A stretch of DNA of 64,000 bases from Adhaeribacter pallidiroseus (GCF_003340495.1 NZ_QASA01000001.1:2356001-2420000), one strand, 5' to 3'. Positions 26,412-35,782 are shown, numbered from the stretch's first letter. Program-made: numbers and translations. The notes: a model not told the origin generated them from the letters alone.

Positions 26412-27515
26412 TTAAACCATTAACAACCGCCAAACACCGGCCAACAGCACCATAACTAAACTAACCGGAATCAAAATCTTCCAGCATAGTTGCATTAACT
26501 GATCTACCCGCATCCGCGGATAAGTCCAGCGTAACCAGACTTGCGACAACAACAATATACTTACTTTACTCATTAACCAGAAAAATCCCCAAAGGTTGGC
26601 TACAATGGTTCCGGGAGAGCCGGTAGTCCAGGTGGCTAATTTTAAAAATCCCAAATTAGGTAATGGGGTATTCCAGCTGCCTAAAAACAAGATGGTGGCT
26701 ACCAGACAAACCAGCACCATCATGGTGTATTCGGCCAGAAACAGGGCCGCAAAGCGAAAGCCCGAGTACTCCACGTGAAAACCAGCCACTAATTCCGATT
26801 CTGCCTCCGGTATATCAAAGGGGGCCCGGTTACACTCGGCTAGCGAAGCGATGTAGTAAATAATAAAACTAACCACTAAAAAAGGCATCCGGACAATGTT
26901 CCAGGTGGTAATTCCGCCTACTTGCGTGACATCAATCTGTAATGCTTTTAAACCAAAAAGGTAGTTTCTCTCATTTTCTAAACCGGCGAACTGGTTAAGC
27001 AAAATACCCTGTTGGAAGCTGATTTCCTGCAAATTTAACGACTGGCATATCATAACGGCACTCAAAATGGCCAAACCAGCCGGTATTTCGTAAGAAACAA
27101 TTTGACCTACGGATCGCATCGCCCCCAAAACGGCATATTTGTTATTAGATCCCCAACCCGCCATTAATAAACCAATTACATCCAGCGAAACAATAGAAAG
27201 TAAAAAGAAAATACCCACCTCAGCACCCGAAGCCATTAAATCTGGAGATACGGGTATAACGGCAAAACCCGCCAGCACCGCCGCAAAAATAAGAACGGGT
27301 GCTAACCTAAATAAAATTTTATCAGCGGCGGCGGGCACAATATCTTCTTTCTGCAGGAGCTTCACCACATCTATCACGGCCTGAAACATGCCGTAAGGAC
27401 CAACCTCCGTGGGCCCTAACCGGTCCTGGATAAAAGCCGCCACTTTGCGCTCGGCGTAAGCCAAAGCGATAACAACGCTTAAAATAACCACAAGGCAAAT
27501 AAGTAGTGCCAGCAT
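26412..27515 (-). CDS. nuoH: NADH-quinone oxidoreductase subunit H
   Basis: The membrane subunit that forms the quinone pocket of complex I, 367 residues with eight membrane segments. AERKVAAFIQDRLGP, VKLLQKED, RSVGQIVSYEIP and ECNRAPFDIPEAESELVAG are the signature loops. It is the first gene of this nuoHIJKLMN unit: upstream lie 366 bases and a divergent gene instead of nuoG. The start ATG is close to the first membrane helix and has no in-frame upstream alternative. A TACCTTTG box at 27539-27546 may be its own promoter. Confidence 0.95.
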   Translation of the reverse strand: MLALLICLVVILSVVIALAYAERKVAAFIQDRLGPTEVGPYGMFQAVIDVVKLLQKEDIVPAAADKILFRLAPVLIFAAVLAGFAVIPVSPDLMASGAEVGIFFLLSIVSLDVIGLLMAGWGSNNKYAVLGAMRSVGQIVSYEIPAGLAILSAVMICQSLNLQEISFQQGILLNQFAGLENERNYLFGLKALQIDVTQVGGITTWNIVRMPFLVVSFIIYYIASLAECNRAPFDIPEAESELVAGFHVEYSGFRFAALFLAEYTMMVLVCLVATILFLGSWNTPLPNLGFLKLATWTTGSPGTIVANLWGFFWLMSKVSILLLSQVWLRWTYPRMRVDQLMQLCWKILIPVSLVMVLLAGVWRLLMV

Positions 27516-27881
27516 ATTAATTCTACCTGAATAGCAGACAAAGGTATCTGTTAATTATATATTCTAGAAATGATGTAATGTCCCGTTAGAATCAGGATTC
27601 GTTCAACTGCCCGCAAACTTATAAACTTTAACTCTGAAAATTAAAAAGCACGTAAAAAACAATGCATCGGTTGAGAAGTTTTCTCCTTATTTTTAAAAAA
27701 TTTAAAAAAATCTCTTTTTACCCCGGAAAATTTGCTATTTGGGAGTATATGTAAAAACTCAGGCTACTTCGTCCGGAATATTTTTAATTTTTTACTTGCC
27801 AAGTAATCATAAAAACTACTTTACCATCTATTGTTGGCAAAGCTACTATCGTAATCAGAATATTTATAACCAGAACCCCGC
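27516..27881. other. Divergent intergenic region nuoH / Nif3-like
   Basis: AT-rich 366 bases between two divergent genes. Apart from the candidate -7 box for nuoH at 27539-27546, no clear signal was recognised; runs of A and T near 27690-27720 and 27780-27800 are notable only for composition. Confidence 0.5.
27539..27546 (-). promoter_or_regulatory. Candidate -7 box for nuoH
   Basis: TACCTTTG on the minus strand fits TAnnTTTG and lies 23 bases before the nuoH ATG. No TTG was found at the expected distance upstream, so support is partial. Confidence 0.4.
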
Positions 27882-28807
27882 ATGAAGCACAAGCACCCTA
27901 TTCCGTTTTCCGGCCGGCGAAAATTTTTAACGTCCGTTACTAAATTATTGGGCACCTCGCTGGTGTTATCGGCGCCAGGTTTAAGTTTGGCTAAAAACCC
28001 ACATCCAGCACCAGACACTTTTACGGTTAAAAGAGTAATTGATACTATTCTGAAAGAAATTCCGAATGCACCTTTTGCCAGTACCGTGGACCAGCTAAGA
28101 TCCGGCAGCCTGGACCAGGAAGTAAAAGGCATTGTCACTACCATGTTTCCGACGGTAGAAGTAATTAAAAAAACCGCTCAAGCAGGCGCTAACTTTATTA
28201 TTGCCCACGAAACTCCTTTTTATAATAACCAAGACGAAACCGACTGGCTGCAGCAAGACGATGCATACCGGTATAAAATAGATTTGTTAAAGAAACACCA
28301 AATAGCTGTATGGCGGTTTCACGATTATTGGCACGCCCATAAGCCCGATGGCATTATCATGGGAAATTTAAAAAATTAGGCTGGGATCAATTTTACGATG
28401 CGGCCAATCCGAGGCTGCTTACTTTGCCACAACCCCTAAGTTTAAAATCCATTGCCTTGCTGGCCAAAAACAAATTGGGTATTACTACGGTGCGGGTAGT
28501 GGGTAATTTAAAGCAGAATTGTACCACGGTTTACCTGGCCTTTGGCTACATGGATAGCAAAAGGCAAATTGCGGCCATTCAGGAATTAAAACCAGATGTA
28601 ATATTAAGCGGGGAAACCCGTGAATGGGAAACCGTAGAGCGGGTAAGAGACGGTTTGCAAATGGGCCAGAAAACCAGTTTAATCATCCTGAACCATGCGG
28701 TAAGCGAAGAAGCCGGCATGGAATACGCTGCTCAATGGTTAAAACCCAAGTTGCCCGGCGTGAAAATTACGCACATTGCCTCTACCAATCCGTTTACTTT
28801 TTTGTAA
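27882..28807 (+). pseudogene. Nif3-like metal-binding protein, -1 frame break
   Basis: Two frames together make one DUF34/Nif3-type protein (dinuclear metal centre hydrolase family). The first part (27882-28379, 165 codons) has an N-terminal export-like signal with RRKF, then GANFIIAHETPFY; the second continues GWDQFYD to NPFTFL (stop at 28805-28807) with LSGETREWE and LNHAVSEEAG. The zero frame ends at TAG 28377-28379. The break maps to A AAT TTA at 28364-28370, a canonical -1 slippery heptamer; slippage there joins the halves exactly. A lost base in an A run or a sequencing error is equally possible. Confidence 0.75.
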
Positions 28808-29103
28808 GAAGAAGGATTGCAACAGGATAAAACAAAGGAGTGCAGTAGTGCCGAGCTTATATTTATATTTGTCAATTTTAAAGTGATATAAATATTTGAT
28901 TACGAGCGTAAACTAGCTTCAAGTTGGCAAGTATGTCGCAAAGGATTACCCTTTAACAATTACTCACGGAACAAGTAAGAACTGAAAGCCGGAATATATC
29001 CATTTAGTAATTAAGGTCTAGCAACACCAGCAGTGGTATACGAAACATTAAGGGTAAATAATTTGATGTTATTTTTTAATTTTATAACAATGAAAATTTT
29101 TAA

Positions 29104-29322
29104 ATGAACAAACTAACGATGGATAACATAACTTTATATAGCAAACTAGCTATCCTGCCTGATCATTTAAAATCAGAAGTATCTGATTTTATTGATTTTT
29201 TAGCAATTAAGGAAAAAAATAAACACAGAAAAAAGCCGGTTTTCGGTAGTGGACAAGGTATGTTTGTTATGAAGCCGTCCTTTGATGAGCCGTTAGACGA
29301 CTTTAAAGAATACATGCCCTGA
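29104..29322 (+). CDS. DUF2281-type antitoxin
   Basis: A 72-residue acidic/basic small protein of the DUF2281 family, usually the antitoxin partner of a PIN-domain toxin. The N-terminal part LYSKLAILPDHLKSEVSDFI and IDFLAIKEKNK is the family core; the C-terminal tail GQGMFVMKPSFDEPLDDFKEY is the likely toxin-binding segment. ATG codons at 29104 and 29119 are both possible starts. Its TGA overlaps the toxin ATG by one base (TGATG), the usual toxin-antitoxin coupling. Confidence 0.8.
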   Translation: MNKLTMDNITLYSKLAILPDHLKSEVSDFIDFLAIKEKNKHRKKPVFGSGQGMFVMKPSFDEPLDDFKEYMP

Positions 29323-29708
29323 TGCAGCAGTTTTTACTAGACACCCATACTCTTATCTGGTAGATCAATGGTGAGCAAGAACTTTCTCAAAGAGCTAGGA
29401 CTGCCATTGAAACAGAAAACACGATAAATTTTGTGAGCATTGCCTCTCTCTGGGAAATAGCCATTAAAGTAAGTTTAGGAAAATTAGAGCTAAAAACACC
29501 ATTCAATCAAGTTAGTAGGCAAATAGAAGAAAACGGTTTTGGGGTGTTGCCCGTTACTTTCGCGGATACCTTAACGCTTTCCACTCTGCCTTATCACCAC
29601 AAAGACCCATTTGATAGAATTATCATTGTCCAAGGTTTTAACAATGGACTACCCATAATTTCTAGAGACGAAAATTTTAACTTGTATAAGGCAACAGTCT
29701 TATGGTAA
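29322..29708 (+). pseudogene. VapC-like PIN-domain toxin with premature stop
   Basis: Starting at the ATG overlapping the antitoxin stop, the frame reads MQQFLLDTHTLIW, then TAG at 29361-29363, then continues in the same frame (INGEQELSQRA ... SIASLWEIAIK ... DPFDRIIIVQG ... ISRDENF) to TAA at 29706-29708. The conserved acids of a PIN ribonuclease (D in LLDTH, E in SLWEIA, D in DPFDR, D in SRDE) are all present. One base change in codon 14 (probably from TGG or a similar codon) disrupts it, so the toxin is probably dead while the antitoxin is intact. Confidence 0.8.
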
Positions 29709-29837
29709 AAAATAAGCTTAGTTCAGCATACGAAAGTTAAAGCAACGGCTAATCAAGTAATTTTTAATGCTTATTTCTTAAACGGCAAGCAGTAACATTA
29801 ATCCTAAACTGCTAAAAATAAGGATTTTAATTTAACT

Positions 29838-31058
29838 TCACCTCTTCACCTCCAGCAGATGCGGCAAAAACTGCGACAGGTTGGTGATGATTCCTTTTTC
29901 CCGGCGTAAACCAATGGCGCATCCTTCGCCAGCCCAGAATACACCAGCCTGGTAAAAATGACCTTGATCATCCTGGGGTAAATCTACCCAAGCCTGGTAC
30001 ACTACTTTTTGCTGGCCGTATTCTCCTTCTTTCTCTTCGATGATTTGTTTATCTACTACTTGCACGTTTTGTCCTTCCCGGCCGAAAAAAGGTTTGCGGA
30101 TGTACTTGCCTCGAATGGGTTCTAGAGACGTTTCGAGCAAAAGCGGATGGTGCGGATAAGCTTTCCAGAGCCAGGCCAAAAAGCCTTTGCTTTGCCAAAT
30201 TAAGGTATACGGCGGGTTGGCTACTACTACATTGCGGGTCAGCATTAAACTGGCTAAGTCTTCGGCCAGCTCGGGTTCTTCCCAGGCAATTTGCTCCCAG
30301 GGTAATAATTTAAAAATAAACGGAAATTCAAGCCACTCGTCTTTCCCCACTTCTCCCCATACGCCCCGTTCGGTTCCTTTGGTCGAAAAAGTTAATGCAT
30401 CAATCGGGAATAAATAAGCTTCAAACCCCGCCTCGCGGGAAGCCTGAGCCATTACTTCGCAATTGGTACGGTCTTCGGTACTTTCCCCGATATACGTTAC
30501 AACCAGATTAGGCGCCAGATCATTGTTTTGCGTACGCCAGGTGCTTAGCTGCTCCACTAAAGCTTCGTACAATCCGGAGGCTTGGGCCGCGTCGTTTTTA
30601 CCAGCGGCCGCTAAACTGGCCCATTGCACCACCGCCGTTTCCGGGATAGAAGTAGCCGTATCGGCGTTAAATTCCAAAAGTTTGGGTCCTTGTGCAGTTT
30701 GTACCAAGTCGAAACGCCCGTAAATATGCCAATGGCGATCATCGTTCCAGGAAAGCCGGATAATGGGCCACAAGTTTTCGGGAATATCCAGTACCCGTAA
30801 AAATGCATCGGGCAAGTTCTCCGGTACGGCAGCCACCATCATATCATAAAGCTGCGTAGCGGCGTTTAATAATCCATCAGCTATTTTTTCGGGTAAAAGA
30901 ACTGCCTCCCCAGGTAAATAATTGGCGCAGCCTTCTTCGGTTATCCAGGTCCAGCCTAAGCCTTGTAAAACCGCATTCACATTTCCCTGGTGCGTAATTA
31001 CCCGAACAGATTTATCTGCTGCGCCATCATACGAAGATTCGGAAAGAAAATTTGCCAA
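29838..31058 (-). CDS. Glutathionylspermidine-synthase-like ATP-grasp protein (YgiC-like)
   Basis: The 406-residue protein carries the circularly permuted ATP-grasp fold of the C-terminal synthetase domain of glutathionylspermidine synthase. Visible motifs are GRFDLV and KLLEFNADTATS (about 114-136; Mg and carboxylate site), and RGKYIRKPFFGREGQNV (316-332; phosphate-binding Lys/Arg and Gly loop). No CHAP amidase domain is fused. E. coli YgiC has the same layout, and as there a Ser/Gly-rich small protein is encoded next to it, here upstream on the same strand. The substrates of YgiC-type enzymes are not established. Confidence 0.85.
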   Translation of the reverse strand: MANFLSESSYDGAADKSVRVITHQGNVNAVLQGLGWTWITEEGCANYLPGEAVLLPEKIADGLLNAATQLYDMMVAAVPENLPDAFLRVLDIPENLWPIIRLSWNDDRHWHIYGRFDLVQTAQGPKLLEFNADTATSIPETAVVQWASLAAAGKNDAAQASGLYEALVEQLSTWRTQNNDLAPNLVVTYIGESTEDRTNCEVMAQASREAGFEAYLFPIDALTFSTKGTERGVWGEVGKDEWLEFPFIFKLLPWEQIAWEEPELAEDLASLMLTRNVVVANPPYTLIWQSKGFLAWLWKAYPHHPLLLETSLEPIRGKYIRKPFFGREGQNVQVVDKQIIEEKEGEYGQQKVVYQAWVDLPQDDQGHFYQAGVFWAGEGCAIGLRREKGIITNLSQFLPHLLEVKR

Positions 31059-31172
31059 AGTGAAGTTTTAAGTTTTACGTGGTAAGTAGTAGGCTATTTT
31101 TAAGGCTACTCAAAAGCTAAAATTTAAAAATGGAAGGCTTATAGAAAAAACCAGCTTTTTACACTCGAAAAG

Positions 31173-31784
31173 TTAAGCCGAAAATCCACTCCGACGACCG
31201 GAAAAATAGCCGGAACGGCCTTGCGGCGCCCGCGTAGCCGTCTGGCTCCGGTAAGCACCACTACCATAATAACCACCCCGACCGCCATTTTGCTGCCGTT
31301 CCTGGTAAATAGAATTACGCCAACCACTCGTCCGGTTCATTACAGCAGGATTCGCGTAGTAGGCCGGATTAGGCGACATCATGCGGCCCGCCATGTACCC
31401 GATACTGCTCCACATTAATACATTCATCATACTAAAACCACCCGTATTACTTGGATGTACCGATGCGTACTCGTTCATGGCACGTTGCAAAGGTTCTCCG
31501 GTAAGGGTATCTATCTTGCCGTCGTAATGCCTTAAGATGGCAGCTACCTGGCCCGCACCCGCCGGACGTTCATCCGTAATCTTCCAGTTATCCGGGCTGG
31601 TTTCCGTCATTTCGGTTATAACTCCTTTGCTTAAGGTGCTCGTACCCGTGGACCAATCGCTGGATGCTGAATCTTGCTCTGTATTGCCGCCCGAATTACA
31701 ACTGGCCAACCCCAAACTGCTGGCCGCCGCCAGAATAAGCACATTGCGCTTTAAATCCCCAATGATATGATAGCGTTTTTTCAT
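31173..31784 (-). CDS. YgiB-like low-complexity lipoprotein
   Basis: A 203-residue protein with a lipoprotein signal (LASC, Cys29). The middle holds MMNVLMWSSIGYMAGRMMS followed by Pro, Asn and Tyr-rich sequence, and the C-terminus is rich in Gly, Arg, Ser and Tyr (GGRGGYYGSG, SGYFSGRRSGF). The order lipobox, GYMxGR, NPxYxxPA, Gly/Arg/Ser tail is the same as in E. coli YgiB (DUF1190). It sits 114 bases upstream of the YgiC-like gene. The relation is by pattern and neighbourhood, not by alignment. Confidence 0.65.
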   Translation of the reverse strand: MKKRYHIIGDLKRNVLILAAASSLGLASCNSGGNTEQDSASSDWSTGTSTLSKGVITEMTETSPDNWKITDERPAGAGQVAAILRHYDGKIDTLTGEPLQRAMNEYASVHPSNTGGFSMMNVLMWSSIGYMAGRMMSPNPAYYANPAVMNRTSGWRNSIYQERQQNGGRGGYYGSGAYRSQTATRAPQGRSGYFSGRRSGFSA

Positions 31785-31792
31785 GATTTTTA

Positions 31793-31826
31793 GTCGTTAG
31801 TCCACGGTCCATTGACGATGGACCAC
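31793..31826. repeat. Dispersed intergenic repeat C with inverted core
   Basis: GGTCCAT (31806-31812) and ATGGACC (31818-31824) form a perfect inverted repeat around TGACG, set in GTC/GAC-rich sequence just upstream of the YgiB-like gene. Related GACTATCGTCAATCGACTATGG sequence, cut here to its position, occurs at 63879-63904. Confidence 0.55.
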
Positions 31827-31929
31827 AGACATTTTTAAATTTTATAATTGCAGAAGCAGAAAAAAGCTTAAAAATTTAAAAAAATTAATTAACCTTCCCA
31901 CTTTCAAACCTTTTAACCTTCTAACTAAA

Positions 31930-32745
31930 TCATTCCCACAAAGGATAATGTTCCAGGTTTACTTTTCGGTCGAAGAATAACTTGGTAGATTCTTCGAAAG
32001 ACCTCGTAAAATCCGATACGTAAAACGCGTGTTCTTTAACTAAATTAGTAGCAGCTAAATCATTAAAAATTAAAAATTGTTTTACGTGCTTGGCCACCAA
32101 CTCCGAAGCATCTACAATATCTACCTGGCCCTGGTAAAATTCGTTGATCTGATTTTTGATTAATGGATAATGCGTACAGCCCAAAATAAGCGCCTCGATA
32201 TTTTCGAGCTCCGGATCGGAAAGATACTTGGCTATTACGCTCTCACTAATGTTATTATTAAAAAAACCCTCTTCAATCATGGTCGCCAATAATGGGGTCG
32301 CCAACGATTGTAAGGTGATATTTTTGTCTAAAGCATCTATTTTCTTTTTATAAACATTCGAATGAACCGTTTGTTTGGTGCCAATTAAACCAACGGTTTT
32401 ATTAGCATAATGCTGTCCGATATAGTCCACTGCCGGATCAATCACATTTAAAATTTTGGCTTTACTACCTACGTATTCCCGTACTAAGTCGTAAGCGGCT
32501 GCCGAAGCCGAATTGCAGGCAATTAAAATAACTTTACAATGCTGCTGGATCAGCAGGTTGCATATTTTAACCGAATAAGCTTGGATGGCGGCCGTAGATT
32601 TGTCGCCGTAAGGCAAATGCGCGGTATCGCCAAAATAAATTAATCGTTCGTGCGGCAATAGTCGCGTAATGGCCTGCGCCATGGTTAATCCGCCAATGCC
32701 GCTGTCGTATACGCCAATGGGTTGTTGTTTAAGAGGTAGGCTCAT
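31930..32745 (-). CDS. murI: Glutamate racemase
   Basis: A 271-residue cofactor-independent racemase that makes D-glutamate for peptidoglycan. The two catalytic Cys are visible in ACNSASAAAYD (near residue 76) and LGCTHYPLI (near 190), and the N-terminal IGVYDSGIGGLT is the substrate-binding motif. Normal length. It is monocistronic as far as can be seen. A TAATTTTG box ends 5 bases before the ATG, so the message may be leaderless. Confidence 0.95.
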   Translation of the reverse strand: MSLPLKQQPIGVYDSGIGGLTMAQAITRLLPHERLIYFGDTAHLPYGDKSTAAIQAYSVKICNLLIQQHCKVILIACNSASAAAYDLVREYVGSKAKILNVIDPAVDYIGQHYANKTVGLIGTKQTVHSNVYKKKIDALDKNITLQSLATPLLATMIEEGFFNNNISESVIAKYLSDPELENIEALILGCTHYPLIKNQINEFYQGQVDIVDASELVAKHVKQFLIFNDLAATNLVKEHAFYVSDFTRSFEESTKLFFDRKVNLEHYPLWE

Positions 32746-32749
32746 GCCA

Positions 32750-32757
32750 CAAAATTA
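32750..32757 (-). promoter_or_regulatory. Candidate -7 box for murI, next to the ATG
   Basis: TAATTTTG on the minus strand fits TAnnTTTG and leaves only 4 bases before the murI ATG. The -33 TTG is not clear. Confidence 0.4.
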
Positions 32758-32989
32758 CGGCTATTTCGGGATTTATCACCAGCAATCCTCTGAGCCGGAA
32801 AATCTAAAAATTATGTAATTAAGTAAACTTACTTACGTATTTATACTTATATAACTTATTTAATGTAAATGCTCTAAAAAAGCAACTGTAGCGGACAATT
32901 TATTGTATTTTACAACCTTCACCTTCTGCTTTCGTATATAAACCCAAATAAAAAAATTTATTCTTTTTAAACAACCTATACGTATAACT

Positions 32990-33394
32990 ATGAGAATCAT
33001 ACCAACAAGAATCCACGGGATTTTAGATTATCTGGTGGGAATTATACTAATAGCCTCGCCATGGGTATTTGACTTTGATAACGGCGGAGCCGAAACTTGG
33101 GTACCAGTAATCGTAGGTGTTATGGTATTGTTACAAACCATTATGACCAATTTTGAAGTAGGTATTATCCGGAAAATTCCGATGGTAAGCCATTTACGCA
33201 TGGATTTATTTATCGGATTATTTTTAGCTGCCTCGCCCTGGATTTTTAATTTCGATGAAGTAGTGTGGGAGCCGCATGTTATTTTTGGATTATTCTCTAT
33301 TCTGGCTTCCATCATGACGCGGACCGTACCGGCTACGGTTGCCAATGTCAACCGTAGCAGCATTATTAACGATTTAAATAATAACCGTAGTTAA
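32990..33394 (+). CDS. SPW-repeat membrane protein
   Basis: A 134-residue integral membrane protein with four predicted segments arranged as two repeats, each with the SPW signature (IASPWVFDF near residue 22 and AASPWIFNF near 83). These proteins are common in Bacteroidota and other bacteria; the function is not known. The gene is preceded by about 240 bases after the divergent murI and followed by a strong terminator. Confidence 0.85.
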   Translation: MRIIPTRIHGILDYLVGIILIASPWVFDFDNGGAETWVPVIVGVMVLLQTIMTNFEVGIIRKIPMVSHLRMDLFIGLFLAASPWIFNFDEVVWEPHVIFGLFSILASIMTRTVPATVANVNRSSIINDLNNNRS

Positions 33395-33419
33395 TTAATC
33401 AGACTTTTTAACTAGTGTT

Positions 33420-33447
33420 TAAAAAGCCGGCAATTGCCGGCTTTTTT
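33420..33447. terminator. Rho-independent terminator
   Basis: AAAAAGCCGGC and GCCGGCTTTTT flank the loop AATT, a near-perfect palindrome followed by a T tract, directly after the SPW-repeat gene. Confidence 0.9.
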
Positions 33448-33560
33448 TATGCATGCCGTTCTTATGGTTTTCCGAAACCAATGCTGTTACGTAATTAAAC
33501 AAAATCAAACGGAAGAATATGTTAAAATAATGAATCGACTGTCAACTAATTTTAAGCCTA

Positions 33561-33587
33561 ATAACGAACAACTAATAACGATCAACT
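33561..33587 (+). repeat. Repeat A short copy
   Basis: AACGAACAACTAATAACG and ATCAACT units of the repeat A family, about 45 bases upstream of the ABC-F start. Confidence 0.6.
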
Positions 33588-33632
33588 ATTGATAACGTAT
33601 CTCTTCTTCAATCTTTCCGCTAAATTTACAGC

Positions 33633-35522
33633 ATGAATTACTTATCTGCCGAAAATATATCTAAAACGTTTGCCGACCGTTGGCTTTTCCGGGAATTAAA
33701 TTTTGGGATTAGCAAAGGCCAGCGCCTGGCCCTGGTGGGCGTAAATGGATCGGGTAAAACCACTTTATTAAATGTACTGGCCGGGAAATTACCGCCTGAT
33801 TCTGGCTCGGTGAGTCTCCGCAAAGAAGTAAAAGTAGGTTACTTGGGCCAACAACCAGAATTTAACGAAAACCTGACCGTGCAACAAACCTTGTTTTCGG
33901 GTCAGAACGAAGTTATTGAAACCATTAGCCAATACGAGCATATCTTATTACAGGAAAATGCCAATCCGGACGAATTGCAACGTTTAATGGAACGCATGGA
34001 AGAATTAAATGCCTGGGATTACGAGACTAAGGTGAAGCAAATACTGAGTAAATTTGGCATTAACGACCTGGAAAAAGAAATCCGGCATTTATCGGGTGGG
34101 CAGAAAAAGCGCGTAGCCATGGCCCGGGTCCTTATTGATGAGCCGGACTTGTTAATAATGGATGAGCCTACCAACCACCTGGACTTAGATACCATTGAAT
34201 GGTTAGAAAACGTGCTTTCCTCGCCGCAGCAAACGATATTAATGGTAACCCACGACCGCTATTTTCTGGATAAAGTGGCCAACGAAATTGTGGAATTAGA
34301 TCAAGGTAAACTTTTTTCTTACAAAGGCAATTACGCTTACTTTATCGAGAAAAAAGCCGAACGCGAAATACAGCAAGATCTGGAAGTAGAAAAAGCCCGC
34401 AACTTAATGCGCAAAGAACTAGATTGGATGCGCCGGCAACCCAAAGCCCGCGGCACTAAATCTAAATCGCGCATTGATGCTTTTTACGACTTAAAAGAAA
34501 AAGCGACCAGCAAAGTAAGCCAGGCCCAGTTAGAATTATCCGTAAAAACTACTCGCCAAGGCGGGAAAATTATTGAAGTAGAAAAAATCGCTAAAGCCTT
34601 CGGCGATAAGCAGATTGTACATAATTTCTCGTACGTTTTCAAGAAAAAAGACCGCATTGGTATTATTGGCGAAAATGGGGCGGGCAAAACTACTTTCCTG
34701 AATATGCTCACCGGTAAGTTACAGCCCGATTCCGGCGAAATTGATCCGGGGCAAACCACGGTAGTAGGGTACTACACCCAAGATGAACTTACTTTTAAAG
34801 ACGACCAGCGGGTAATTGATATTGTGAAAGAAATTGCCGAAGTAGTAGAAATGGCGAACGGGGAAGTAATTACGGCTTCGCAATTTCTACAACACTTTAT
34901 GTTTCCACCGGCTCAGCAATACACGTTGGTGGGTAAATTAAGCGGTGGCGAGAAAAGGCGCTTGCAACTGTTGCGGGTATTAATCAAAAATCCCAATTTT
35001 TTAATTTTGGATGAGCCTACCAACGATTTAGATATTATTACCCTGAATATTCTGGAGGATTTCTTGTTGCAATTTGGCGGCTGTTTGCTCATTGTGTCGC
35101 ACGACCGGTATTTTATGGACCAGTTAGTAGAGCATTTATTTGTATTTGAAGGCGAAGGCAAAATCCGCAATTTTCCGGGCAACTACACGGATTATCGGGA
35201 GTGGCTGGCTGATCAGGAAAAAGAAACAGGTAAACCGGCCAGTAAACCAAATGCTTCCACTCCTACTCCGGTTACTGTAGTGCCGGATCTAGTCCAAAAT
35301 TTAAAAAGAAAAGCGACTTACAGCGAAAAGCGGGAATACGAACAATTAGAAAAAGAAATCCAGGCTTTAGAAAATGAGAAAGAAAGTATTGTGGCCCGTC
35401 TGAACAGTGGTGTGGCTGATCATAAAAAGTTAGCAGAAGATGCGGCTCGTTTAAAGCAAATAGAGCAAATTCTAGAGCAAAAATCGGAACGCTGGCTGGA
35501 GCTGGCCGATATGATGGATTAA
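33633..35522 (+). CDS. ABC-F ATPase, Uup-like
   Basis: A soluble protein of 629 residues with two ABC domains and no membrane segments. Walker A motifs are GVNGSGKTT (near 36) and GENGAGKTT (near 347), signatures LSGGQKKR and LSGGEKRR, Walker B ends in LLIMDEPTNHLDLD and LILDEPTNDLD. A linker with many basic residues (about 245-300) and a C-terminal coiled coil (about 560-629, Glu/Lys/Leu-rich) fit the Uup subgroup. ABC-F proteins act on the ribosome or on branched DNA. Sequence alone does not separate these roles. Confidence 0.92.
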   Translation: MNYLSAENISKTFADRWLFRELNFGISKGQRLALVGVNGSGKTTLLNVLAGKLPPDSGSVSLRKEVKVGYLGQQPEFNENLTVQQTLFSGQNEVIETISQYEHILLQENANPDELQRLMERMEELNAWDYETKVKQILSKFGINDLEKEIRHLSGGQKKRVAMARVLIDEPDLLIMDEPTNHLDLDTIEWLENVLSSPQQTILMVTHDRYFLDKVANEIVELDQGKLFSYKGNYAYFIEKKAEREIQQDLEVEKARNLMRKELDWMRRQPKARGTKSKSRIDAFYDLKEKATSKVSQAQLELSVKTTRQGGKIIEVEKIAKAFGDKQIVHNFSYVFKKKDRIGIIGENGAGKTTFLNMLTGKLQPDSGEIDPGQTTVVGYYTQDELTFKDDQRVIDIVKEIAEVVEMANGEVITASQFLQHFMFPPAQQYTLVGKLSGGEKRRLQLLRVLIKNPNFLILDEPTNDLDIITLNILEDFLLQFGGCLLIVSHDRYFMDQLVEHLFVFEGEGKIRNFPGNYTDYREWLADQEKETGKPASKPNASTPTPVTVVPDLVQNLKRKATYSEKREYEQLEKEIQALENEKESIVARLNSGVADHKKLAEDAARLKQIEQILEQKSERWLELADMMD

Positions 35523-35563
35523 ATAACAAAGGCCGGGTGTAAAAGCGATCCGGCCTTTGTTAT
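35523..35563. terminator. Hairpin terminator after the ABC-F gene
   Basis: ATAACAAAGGCCGG (35523-35536) pairs perfectly with CCGGCCTTTGTTAT (35550-35563). The 14-base-pair stem begins at the stop codon; the downstream T tract is weak. Confidence 0.75.
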
Positions 35564-35782
35564 AGTTATTTTATTTAACATATTATTCAAAATAATTTTT
35601 AAATTTTAACTAATCCCGGAACTACCAGATGATCTAAAATTCAAAAAAATAATATAATCTTAAGTTTCAGTACAGGTTAATTATCCTTTTTACATCTAAA
35701 TTGTTTTTAAAAATCACTTATAAGTCACTATTCTGCAGCTTCCGGTCTAGCGTCTAAAATTTAGATACTAGAGTCTCTTTTC

